Origin: Tupaia tana
Lineage: Eukaryota > Chordata > Mammalia > Scandentia > Tupaiidae
DNA: 64,000 nt
Reading direction: 5' to 3'
Assembly (NCBI GenBank): GCA_026018925.1
Contig: JAKSZU010000002.1
Coordinates: 153,448,495-153,512,494, forward strand
The notes beneath the pieces were generated by a model. It saw only the letters and a program-made list of their open reading frames with translations. It was not told where the DNA came from and did no database searches. Positions 55,415 to 64,000 of the stretch are shown in pieces. Position numbers and translations under genes: made by a program. The stretch's first letter is position 1. Each line of letters opens with the position of its first letter.

Positions 55415-55770
55415 TTTTGAATATTCCCTGTGTGTCAGGAATCAAGCTAGGTGTTGGAAGGCAGTGGTAAGCAAACAAGAATTCTCTGATCTCAAGGAAT
55501 GAAGCAAAAAAGACACACATGAAGTGAAAAATGGCAAATGAATTAATAATATGTAAAGTCCTGAGAAGAAGAAACACCAGCTACATGACTGCTAACAGAG
55601 GACAATAATCCACTTCAGGAGCCAGGGATGTTTCTTAGAACTGAAAGGCAAAGCATAAATACAAGTTAACCAGATAGAAAAGAGAACAAAGAGCCTTCCA
55701 GGAGGAGGGGCTGTGTGTGAAGGTCAGGAAGTCGGGGGAGTTACCGTATGCAGGGCTGGAGGTGCACCTC
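55415..55770 (-). mobile_element. LINE-2 fragment
   Basis: The plus strand reads as L2 complement: TGTGTGTCAGGAATCAAGC, GGCAGTGGTAAGCAAACAAG, GATCTCAAGGAATG, then TTCCAGGAGGAGGGGC and TGTGAAGGTCAGG. Confidence 0.7.
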
Positions 55771-55997
55771 TCTGCAGGAAGGGTGGACTCCCATTTGTCA
55801 GACTCCGTGGCCTGGGATACAGTCATCTGAGGTACAAACAACTTAAATTTGGTGCCAACTTAAATCTCCTTAAAACTCACTGCCTTGCTTCTGGGTTATA
55901 GTTAGATTTTGAAGGAATTTTTTTTATTTCATCAAAGATGAATATCAGGATAATAAATAACATCAAGGACATTTCAGATACATCAAAGAACAAGTGA
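55771..55997. other. Unassigned spacer
   Basis: No recognisable feature. Confidence 0.45.
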
Positions 55998-56202
55998 GAG
56001 GCCCAGTCACAGTGGTGTAGGTGGCAGGGTTCTGCTACATGGAGCCGTACAGGAGGTCCAGGGTTCAGATCCCGGGTTGACCAGGATATGCATATTCTGT
56101 CTTCTTGACCTGTAATCTTGGCCAGGAAGAGAGCTAGGAGTGGGATCATGGTGTTGCAAGATCCTGCCAAGGTACATATCTCTCTCTCTAAATAAATAAG
56201 TG
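55998..56202 (+). mobile_element. SINE-D
   Basis: AGGCCCAGTCACAGTGGTG head, GGGTTCAGATCCCGG B-box-like site, ATCTCTCTCTCTAAATAAATAAG end. Directly abuts SINE-A2 at 56204. Confidence 0.68.
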
Positions 56203-56203
56203 A

Positions 56204-56452
56204 GGGGTCAGCAGGTGGTGTAGTGGTTAAGGCATTTCCCTCATGGTCAACTGTGGTTTGAGTCCCAGACCCAGCGGCTTAAAGCTCATGCCAGGCATCT
56301 GTGCGTGCATGTCCAAAATCCCAAGAGGAGAACAGAGGGGAAGAGATTGCAGCATGGCCATCCCCACTCCACCCCCTGCCACCATGGAGTGATTTCTCAC
56401 TTTCTCCCTCTCTGTCTCTCTCTGTTTCTCCAGTGAGCACACGCCCTATAGC

Positions 56453-56480
<28 letters not shown>
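56204..56480 (+). mobile_element. SINE-A2
   Basis: GGGGTCAGCAGGTGGTG head, a short deletion around GGCATTTCCCTCATGG, CCCTATAGC and a 26-base A run. Confidence 0.9.
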
Positions 56481-56483
<3 letters not shown>

Positions 56484-56505
56484 CAATTAAAAAAAATTTG
56501 CAAAC

Positions 56506-56587
56506 TATTAGGTCATCGGGAAAGTCATGACAGATTTTTCTGCCTTTCTATGCAAAAATGTGTCATGCCTTTTCTGACAACCCAATA
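56506..56587. mobile_element. Mariner-type MITE, second copy
   Basis: TATTAGGTCATCGGGAAAGTCATGA on the left and TTTTCTGACAACCCAATA on the right are inverted repeats matching the copy at 45713. Centre TTTCTATGCAAAAATG is shared. Confidence 0.85.
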
Positions 56588-56689
56588 CTATAATATTCTT
56601 GATATTTTTATTTGTTCTATGCTCAGGAGCCCTGAAGAATGCAGTTGCTTTCAGATCTCTTAAGACTGTGATACTAACTAAGATTATTC

Positions 56690-57390
56690 TGGTTCCAAGG
56701 GACAGAAACTCAGTTAAAAAGAACTAGCACAAACCAGCACGATGTCATCTCACGTTATTCAGTGTCCAGGGTGAGATTTTACTACAGGCAAACCCAAATC
56801 CAATACAGCTTTAATGAGCTCATCTTTTGTTTCTCAGTCCTGGTTTTTTATCTTTTTTAATAGATTTCATTAATTATTATTTTTTAAAATTTGCTACAGG
56901 GCATGCACACTCACCAGAGAAAGAGAGAAGAAAAGTGAGCAAGCAAGTCACCAGGTTCCAGACTCGAACCACAGTCGGCCATGTGGGAGTTCAGCACCTT
57001 AACCACCATGCCACCTGCTGATTCCTCAGCCCTGGTTTTTAAGAGTGAGCTTCGTTCTAGGGCAGGTTCTCCATGTAGTGTCAAGATGTCGCTCACTTTC
57101 CCATGCTTACATTGTAGCAGCTCAGCAGTCCCTAGGAAAGGACGTGTTCTTTGCTTTGCTTTTTTCTCAGTCATTCAACCTAAGCTCTTTGGTCGATCTT
57201 CCTTTGAACAGCTTAGATCACGTGACCATCCTCATCCAATCACTGCAGCCAAAGGTACAGAATACATCAATGGTCTGGACCAGCATTAACTGGAGCCCAC
57301 AATGACATTAGCAATCCCAGAGCCACATGGTCTGTGGGTAAAGAGAGACGCCATGGCTGCCAAAAGCGCAGGATGCCATTATCAAAGGAA
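56690..57390. mobile_element. Old interspersed repeat of unassigned class, split by SINE-B
   Basis: GACAGAAACTCAGTTA, CATCCTCATCCAATCACTGCAGCC and CCACATGGTCTGTGGG order matches a common mammalian repeat that I remember but cannot name. Interrupted at 56849-57025. Confidence 0.4.
56849..57025 (-). mobile_element. SINE-B-like, TSD
   Basis: TSD ctcagtcctggttttt and ctcagccctggttttt. Keeps GCTACAGGGCATGCACAC (A-like 3' end) but joins directly to CACCAGGTTCCAGACTCG, so it is intermediate between A and B. Confidence 0.88.
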
Positions 57391-57708
57391 GTCTGAAACA
57401 CAAGCTGTCACAAGGAGCTGTAGACGGTGCCTTCCACACTTGGTCGGGGTGGAGAAATTAAGATAAATATGACTCAGATAGGTGGAGTTTGTTTATTCTG
57501 ATAAGATGGAATGTGGGTGACCAAGATGCTGAAACCTTGAAATTTACCAATATTGCCATAACTGAGAAAAAAAAAAATCAGAGAATAAAATCTTGTGTTT
57601 ATGCATAATCAGTTTGCCAAAATCTTTTGTTTTTCAGATTATAAGCAATTAAATTAACTTCAAACTTTAAATAGCTCAGAGCATGTGGTTCCTAAAATTC
57701 TAAAATTA
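57391..57708. other. AT-rich spacer
   Basis: No recognisable feature. Confidence 0.45.
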
Positions 57709-57722
57709 AAAATAGTGACCCT

Positions 57723-57900
57723 GGGGCTGGCAAGTGGTGTGGTGATTAAGGTGCTGGACTCTCACATGACCGACCGCAGTTCGAGTCCCGGACCTGGCGT
57801 CTTGCTTTCTCACTTTCCCTCTGTCTCTCTTTCTTGCTCTGTCTCTCTCTGGTCAAATTAAAAAAAAATTAATTAATTAAATTAAATAAATCTTTTTAAA
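57723..57900 (+). mobile_element. SINE-B, TSD
   Basis: TSD aatagtgaccctg and aaagtgatccctt. GGGGCTGGCAAGTGGTGTGG, B box GTTCGAGTCCC, GGTCAAATTAAAAAA and AATTAATTAAATT tail. Confidence 0.92.
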
Positions 57901-57912
57901 AAAGTGATCCCT

Positions 57913-58364
57913 TTTTAATCAAATAAGGGTGTGCTACTCTGCCTGGGGATAATGCAATGCTCACGCTGCTTCTTCATCTTGGCCAAGTGAATACAAGGTT
58001 TATGACCTGAACATAGGGCTAGTTGAAAGTAATGAAAATTTAGTGGACAAGGAAAATGTTTTTAAATAGTATTTTTTTTCTAAATTATTTGCAAAACCAT
58101 GAAAAATTTATATTCATACAAAAATTCAGTGGTTCAAAATGAATCAAAATGTGAACGTGTGTTATAAAGTGGCCAAATTAAAATGTAAAGTTATATTCCC
58201 TAAAATTTTAAATTGCAAAAAATATCATCTCTAACAATACTGCAGGACACTAGTTAATGGTACTTGTGTAAGAAAGTTTTACCCAGCTTGCAAAAACGGT
58301 ATTAGCTGCCAAAACATACTTCACCATCTGCCGTAATTATATCAAGAGTAGGAAAAAGAATGTA
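57913..58364. other. AT-rich spacer
   Basis: No recognisable feature. Confidence 0.45.
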
Positions 58365-58560
58365 CCATTATTGAACACCTCCTGATTACCAAACCTCTCA
58401 TATAATTTTATGACGAACTATGTTACACAGATGAGGGTATTGAAACGCAGGAACATTAAGAAATGTGCCTAAGGCCATATAGCTATTCATAAACATGGTA
58501 TGAATCTGGTCTACCTGGATCATAAACCTTTGTCTTTTTTGTCATATACCACGTTACAGA
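58365..58560 (-). mobile_element. MIR
   Basis: ACAGATGAGGGTATTGAAACGC, TAAGAAATGTGCCTAAGGCC, ATATAGCTATTCATAAACATGG and TATGAATCTGGTCTACC are the MIR complement in order. Confidence 0.82.
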
Positions 58561-58614
58561 GAAGCATTAAGCACCATTTTTGTGTTCTTTTTTTGCAAGT
58601 AGAAAATTCAGTTT

Positions 58615-58860
58615 GGGACCAGCAGATGGTATAATGGTTACGTCACTGGACTCCCATGTAGTTGACTGCAGTTCACGTCCCAGATCCAGCGGCTTAAAAC
58701 TCATGCCAGGTGCATGTGTGTGCATGCCCAAAGTCCTGAGGAGAATGGAAGAGAAGGGATCGCAGCATGGCCATCCCCACTTGGGGGGTGATTTCTCGCT
58801 TTCTGTCTCTCTGTCTCTCTGGGGAGTACATGGGCCCTATAGTAAAAATCTCTCTGAAAA
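58615..58860 (+). mobile_element. SINE-Ai, TSD
   Basis: TSD aaaattcagttt and aaagttctgttt. B box GTTCACGTCCC, with C where A is expected, as in the GGGAACC subtype. Confidence 0.92.
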
Positions 58861-58999
58861 AAAGTTCTGTTTATACATTACTGTGTATATTTGCCACAGA
58901 CATTATGTTACGTTTACATAGACACTTTAAACTCATTTGCTATGTATTAGCTGTGCTTACAGTCCTGAAACACTCCACTCAGCTTCAGGGTGGGCCTCC

Positions 59000-59085
59000 A
59001 AGTGAAGCCAGACCTCCCTCATGGCTTCAGCCTGCTGAGTAGCAGAACGTCAGTCAGCATGCACCACTGAGGCTGGGCCTGTTAC
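59000..59085 (-). mobile_element. 7SL-derived SINE fragment
   Basis: CCAAGTGAAGCCAGACCTCCC, GGCTTCAGCCTGCTGAGTAGC, GTCAGCATGCACCACTGAGGC and TGGGCCTGTT read as the complement of the 7SL/Alu left domain. Confidence 0.6.
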
Positions 59086-59097
59086 CTCTTGTTGTAT

Positions 59098-59140
59098 GAG
59101 TGTGAGTGTGTGTGTGTGAGTGTGAGTGTGTGTGTGTGTC
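59098..59140. repeat. (TG)n with GAG interruptions
   Basis: GTGAGTGTGTGTGTGTGAG units, directly after the 7SL fragment. Confidence 0.9.
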
Positions 59141-60160
59141 TATCTGTTTGTTTAACCCCAGTCAAGTATTCAAATCAATTTATCCCTTAAATTGAACAAT
59201 GATAATCTAATTCTATAGCATATATCACATAGTCAATCCTATTGTAATTGAATCCTATTTTGGGATATTCCAAGATACGATGTATTTTTGCCGTGTAATG
59301 AAGTAAATATATATGATGTTTTTTGAAGCTTATTTTGCTTACATGTATTATGGAAAATTAGTTGTACATATATTCAAGTAGAATATGATGGAAATATGCC
59401 TTACGTATTTTGTGTAATTCTAGGTCACATTTCAATGACCGCTTTACGGCAACTTTCGTTTTCATAGGCATCGACTTGGTTTATAGCCCTCAAATAATGG
59501 GTAAGTTCTTTGTCTGACTAGTCTACATGGAACTGCACCACCTGTTAACTGACCCTAAAAGGAGATGCCAAATGCAATCCTGAGACAATAGTTTTTTTAT
59601 TCGTTCACTCTGACAGGCTCTCTGACTAGTGCAGTCTCTGTATTTTCCTCTCCCCTCCAGCCATTTCCATTCTACAGAATTCAGTTTCTGGCTTAGGGCC
59701 ATGCTTCAGGGGAATGAGGTCACTCAGAGATCATTTGCCAGATCTTTCCACCAAAGGACAATCACCAAGGACTGAATGGAAAATCTTGCACAAAGCCAGA
59801 TTCGACTGTGGGCTAATGAGCCGGTGTTGGTTACAATGATTCTCTCTCTCAAAGGCAGCAGAGTCACCATACAGGCTCCACCCACCTTCGCTCCTCTGCA
59901 AGCTCTCTGGGGCCGACTCAGAGACTCCAATGTCTGGATTTGACCTTGTTTCAAGAGCTTTGTTTTCTGTTGGCTGGAGCAGGTTCTGAAAGTTAAAGCA
60001 TAACATTAGAAAAAGTGTAGTCTCTGACACTATGTTGAATGCAATCTGTTGTTTCCTATCACTTACTTTTAACTTAATTGCAGTACATTGCTTAAGTATC
60101 TTCATAGACAAAAAACAATCCCACTCAGAGACCTGAGTTTTATTTCACATTTACATGCTG
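59141..60160. other. SINE-free unassigned region
   Basis: A 126-codon minus-strand frame at 59731-60111 is not recognised. Confidence 0.4.
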
Positions 60161-60216
60161 TATAAGGGGTCTCTTAAAAGTTCAGGGAAAATGTGAATTA
60201 TGAAAAAACTATGTAT

Positions 60217-60500
60217 GGGGACCAGCAGTTAGCGTAATGGCTATGTCGCTGGACTCCCACGTAGTCGACCGCGGTTCGAGTCCCGGACCCGGCGGCTTAA
60301 ACTCACGCCGGGCGCGTGTGCGTGCGTGCCTGAGATCCCGAGAGGAGAATGGAGGAGAAGGGATTGCGGCGTGGCCATCCCCCCTGGAGGGTGATTTCCT
60401 GCTTTCTATCTCTCTGTCTCTCTCTGTCTGTCTGGTGAGCGCACACGCCCTATAGCAAAAACCTCTCCAAAAAAAAAAGAAAAAAAAAAAAAAAAAAAAG
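60217..60500 (+). mobile_element. SINE-A1, closest to consensus
   Basis: Intact A and B boxes (TAGCGTAATGG, GGTTCGAGTCCC), nearly all CpGs kept, A-rich tail of about 35. TSD ctatgtat. The best reference copy in the window. Confidence 0.97.
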
Positions 60501-60546
60501 CTATGTATGCATTTAAATATTTTTGCATGAAGATAAACTCATACTA

Positions 60547-60799
60547 GGCTGGCCCTGTTGGATAGTCGTTAAAGGAGCTAGATTCCATATGGGTGACTAT
60601 GTGGTTCGAATCCCAGATCCAGTAGCTTGAAAACTCATTAGGTGTGTGTGCATGCATGAACCCCGGTCCCAACAGGATTGAGATACAGAGAAGGGATTGT
60701 GTCATGACCCCACTGGGAGGTTCTTTCTCCCTTTCTCCCTCTCTCTGTCTCTCTGTCTGTGTTTGGTATGCCCTCTGGCAAAATTTCAAAAATAAAAAG
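60547..60799 (+). mobile_element. SINE-C in MITE, TSD
   Basis: TSD taaactcatacta and taaacttatactt. GGCTGGCCCTGTTGG head, GTTCGAATCCC B box, and GTTTGGTATGCCCTCTGGC end. Confidence 0.9.
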
Positions 60800-60896
60800 T
60801 AAACTTATACTTTAATCTCATTGGTCCATAACTTTTTGAAGTCCTCTTGTATGATTTTGGTTCAGTCACTTACGGTATCTGTGCTTCACTTTTATT

Positions 60897-60981
60897 GTTT
60901 AAGCCACCGGGTCCAGGACTTGAACCGTGGTCGACTACATGGGAGTCCAGCGACATAGCCATTACTCCAACTGCTGGTCCC
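60897..60981 (-). mobile_element. SINE-A1 head only (tRNA-like part), flanked by short repeats
   Basis: On the minus strand it runs from GGGACCAGCAGTTGGAG through the B box to GGTGGCTTAAAC and stops. Flanks tattgttt and tattgtta look like a TSD. No body and no A tail. Confidence 0.88.
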
Positions 60982-60989
60982 ATATTGTT

Positions 60990-62495
60990 AAAAGTTGGAA
61001 AAGAAATAATAATGATGCTCACCAATACATGAAAATACTACTTATACACACACGTAGGGACAGACTTATGAATGTACTGGATTGTTATGTTTTAAAGTTA
61101 ATCTAGAAAAAACAGCACTTCATCCTTTTAATATAGATAAAAACTGCCTAACAATACCGATGATAACGTGAATAGTGTAACAAACCAAATTAATCTTCCC
61201 ATGGTATGCATAGCAGAAATTAGGACTCAATAGGTATTTTTTGTACATATCTGGGCAGGCCTAACATGAGCTGTGCCATGAAATTATGCTTTTCATGGAA
61301 ACTTTGACCATATTAATCTTGGCAGAATTTGGGTAATATTTTTGGAACTCTGAAAAGACTCTTTCATTTTAATTCCCATGAAAGGCTTTATTTTTTATAT
61401 TCTACATTAGAGAAACCCCCAAAGAAGAAAAGCTTCCGATAAAAGCTTATGGATATAAAACAACCAAATCAGAAGTGTGTGCACAGATGTTACCCTTACT
61501 ATAACTGTAATCTGATTATAAAAATGAGTCCTTCAGTCTTCATTCATTAATCGTTCATTTCACACTTAGTAATTTCATAAACCCACGTTGCACAATAAAG
61601 CGGCGAATTGACATTCATACCTGTGAGCAGTTTATGCGATGGGATTGATGGCAGCGATTTCTCTCACAGTGAGTCAGATTCCCCCAGCTGTCTTCTGAGA
61701 CTCCTAACTTGCAAAGCACAATGACTCTTTCAGGCTCCTGCGGCAGTGACCTAGTCTGAGTGCCACGCTAGCTTTCTGGGAGAGTTCGTTGCCTTCAAGG
61801 CAGGCTAATGTGCTCCAGAGAAGCTAAACAACTTGGAAAAAAGCATCTTAAAGTACATGATGGCTTTGTGCTTCACAGGCCACTTACACCAAGACTTCAG
61901 GAGGCTGTAGGCCTCTATAATTCTTAAACCGAGAACCAAAATGAGAACTGCTGAAGAGCTGAGAAGTGCTGAGGACTGAGGCCCGGCATTCTCTGACTGT
62001 GGGGAGAGCAGGTCGTCCTTCTCCTGTGAAAACTGCCTCGGAGTGGTTTTGCCAAAGTAGGTTTTCTCTAACAGCAGGAAATTGTCAAGGCTCCAATTAG
62101 TAAATCTCTAAGCCCCAAAGTTAATTATATGAGTGAAAGTGATGGGAAAAACACATTCCCAGGAAAGAGAACAGTCAGATCAACCGTCAGCCCCAATGAG
62201 TGAGTAGAGGGATTGGGGTCCACCACAGAAATCAGTGCCCATGGTGAACCCTAGACGGGAATACATAGTATTTCGTGATGATAAGGATGATTAGATAAAT
62301 TTCAGTGTTTTTAAAAGCACAAAAATACTACAGAGGACTTAGGGATGCTTATTCCTCTTAAAATAGTCCCCCAATTCTTATCACAATAAGGGAAAATTTA
62401 AAAATATATTTAAGATTTTAGGGAAAAAAGATTTTTCTTTGGTAAGCAAAATCATTTAGTCATACATTACGTGACTAATGTGATAAGAAAGAGGG
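60990..62495. other. SINE-free unassigned region (1.5 kb)
   Basis: No recognised repeat or coding frame. Confidence 0.5.
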
Positions 62496-62500
62496 TACCA

Positions 62501-62759
62501 TTTTTTTTAAAGAGATGTTTTTGCTATAGGGCACATGTGTGTTGGAGAGACAGACAGAGACAGAGAGACAGAAAGAGAGAAATCATCCCCCAGTGGCGAT
62601 GGCCACACCACAGTCCCTTCTCCTCCATGCTCCTCTTGGGATTTGGACATACATGCACATGTGTACAGCATGAGTTTTAAGCCACTGGGTGTGGAACTTG
62701 AACTGGTGTTGACTCTATGGGAGTCCAGCAATGTAACCATTACACCATCTGCTGATCCC
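62501..62759 (-). mobile_element. SINE-Ai
   Basis: T run, TTTTTGCTATAGGGC, body CATCCCCCAGTGGCG, head complement GGGATCAGCAGATGG. Confidence 0.9.
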
Positions 62760-63050
62760 AAGATAGTTCCATTTAATAACTGACAATAATGTCAAAGTTC
62801 AAGAGCATGGAGAAGTCACTTTATATCAAAGATAGTACACTATTGAAATATTACAAAACTAACAAGCATGTGTGTGAAAATAATGGTGAAAGAGTACGTA
62901 TGTCAGTAGTGTTGGTTAAGCTTCAGGCCCTCGAACTTCTAAACAAGGATATGTAATGAATGAACTGGAGTTAATAAATAGGTAGATACAATTCTAGAGA
63001 ATTTATGAAAGCCTGAAAACCCTAGAATGTCTTATTCTTCATTTTCAAAT
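62760..63050. other. Unassigned spacer
   Basis: No recognisable feature. Confidence 0.45.
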
Positions 63051-63053
63051 GAG

Positions 63054-63260
63054 GCTGGCAGTGGTAGCACTGTGGTAATGCCATCCTCAGTGACGCTAGA
63101 CCCACATGAGGAGGGCCTGGGTTCACATCTGGAGGGCCCCTGTCCACACCGTGATCTGAGCTAGTTGAGGATGAGGGTGGATCACAAGATGAAGATCATA
63201 TTGGGGGTGCCTGTCTTTCTCTCTATCTCTCCTATGGAAGAAACAAAATAAACTTACGAA
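63054..63260 (+). mobile_element. SINE-D, TSD
   Basis: TSD tcaaatgag and gcaaatgag. GGCTGGCAGTGGTAGC head, GGGTTCACATCTGG site, CCTGTCTTTCTCTC tract and AACAAAATAAAC tail. Confidence 0.75.
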
Positions 63261-63273
63261 ATTTGCAAATGAG

Positions 63274-64000
63274 AGAATTCTGTAGAAGGAAGATTGCTGT
63301 TTTGATGGAGGCTTCTTGGATGTGCACCCAAATCTTTTCCCCTTTATCCACAGCACCATTACTGTGGCAAGAGCCACAGCTTCCTGATCAGAAAGCACAT
63401 CTCCAATGATCCCCTTACAGAGCAGATGTAATCTTCCTTCTCATTGAAACAAAGGTGACATAAAATGTCGCCCCTCTCATCTTGGCCTTAAAACAGTGAG
63501 CGAGCAGGCTTCCACACTCTCTCTCTCTTTCACTGAAACACTGAGGTACTATTGCACATTGAAACAACTACCCTAAGGGATGGAGAAAAATGAAGATGAA
63601 TGAAATCTGTTTCCTGAAGGCCCTCATGAAGAAGAGCCACACCACCATCCAGATCACTCAGCTCAATATGGAGGTCACATGACAGTCATCTAAACACCAG
63701 GGCCTTTAAATAGTATGAACATGGCCCCAATTTGCCTAGTACAGTCCTGTCTTATGCTTGTCATCTTGGGATTCTAGTGTTCCCTTTCATTGTCAAAATA
63801 AGTTACACAGTCACCCTGTTTTAAATGAATGTGTCCTGGTACCTCTTTTTTAGTGACAGCTCAGTTCCTCTCCACAGAGATAGAAACTGATGCCTGGCAC
63901 TTGGACCGAACATAGCAGGCCGGAAAGTCTGTGTGGCTAGCCTAGCAGTCAAGGGATAGGAGATGAGGCCACATATCTAACCCAGCTGGAAAACCAGGGA
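63274..64000. other. Unassigned terminal region
   Basis: No recognised repeat; a 91-codon minus-strand frame at 63123-63398 overlaps the SINE-D and is discounted. Confidence 0.45.

Larger units (their letters stand above)
60161..60851. mobile_element. Second mariner-type MITE family, split by two SINEs
   Basis: Pieces 60161-60216, 60501-60546 and 60800-60851. Left TATAAGGGGTCTCTTAAAAGTTCAG and the right-end complement TACAAGAGGACTTCAAAAAGTTATG (quoted in part) form inverted repeats ending in TA. Reassembled length is about 150 bp; no transposase. Confidence 0.75.

Noticed and set aside
60217-60290. Functional tRNA gene
   Set aside because: The A and B boxes are good but the arms do not pair as a tRNA and the sequence continues into a SINE body with a TSD.
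4629-63000. Many short frames with similar products (e.g. SLDSHVVDRGSSPGPGG)
   Set aside because: All map to SINE-A copies; the similarity is of the repeat, not of a protein family.
1-64000. A novel gene system (defence, biosynthetic or similar)
   Set aside because: The window is mammalian intergenic DNA; no adjacent intact genes exist to form a system.

Overview
This 64 kb window is non-coding DNA from a placental mammal. I found no intact protein-coding gene, rRNA gene, functional tRNA gene or CRISPR array. Its content is layered retroelements: L1, L2 and MIR fragments, an MLT1-like LTR, an old class I endogenous retrovirus (ERV), mariner-type MITEs, a processed pseudogene, and above all a very dense set of tRNA-derived SINEs. 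By hand count there are about 80 SINE copies, covering roughly a third of the window.

SINE nomenclature used here (my own labels). SINE-A is about 250-280 bp: a tRNA-like head with an A box (TAGCGTAATGG) and a B box (GGTTCGAGTCC), a tRNA-unrelated body carrying a C6/G6 palindrome, a CT-rich tract, then CCCTATAGC, CTCTCC and an A tail. A1 copies start GGGACCAGCAGTTAGCGTAA, keep many CpGs and look youngest. A2 copies start GGGGCCAGCAGGTGG and look older. 'Ai' copies (GGACCAGCAGATGGCATAA) are intermediate. SINE-B has the A2-type head but almost no body and ends TCAAATTAAAA. SINE-C starts GGCTGGCCC and SINE-D starts roughly GGCCCAGG...GTGGT; both are older and more diverged. Many copies keep target-site duplications (TSDs), which gives clear nesting.

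Layout. 0-7.3 kb: SINEs, an MLT1-like LTR and a minus-strand L1. 7.37-10.35 kb: a 5'-truncated HNRNPA3 processed pseudogene broken by five SINEs. 11-13.2 kb: unassigned sequence. 13.9-14.9 kb: L1 ORF2 fragment. 15.7-16.2 kb: MIR. 17.7-23.8 kb: two related minus-strand LTRs, with an env-like 3' remnant beside one of them, and SINEs and an L1 inserted between. 24-25 kb: old L1. 26-38 kb: almost only SINEs, with one MIR. 38.8-40.5 kb: SINE-free. 41.9 kb: a 7SL-derived, Alu-like dimer. 43.1-43.6 kb: L2. 45.7, 56.5 and 20.4 kb: copies of one small MITE. 48.3-48.9 kb: a direct repeat around a SINE. 50.1 kb: L1 3' end. 58-60 kb: MIR, a second 7SL fragment and another MITE. 61-62.5 kb: SINE-free.

Organism. 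MIR, L2, L1 and MLT1 point to a placental mammal. The two 7SL-derived fragments suggest Euarchontoglires, because 7SL SINEs are known from that clade. I do not recognise the dominant tRNA SINE with confidence. A colugo or another lightly studied lineage is possible, but the published colugo CYN SINEs are described as tRNA-Ile-derived and I cannot confirm a match. No cooperative gene system is visible. The interest lies in SINE evolution and insertion chronology.
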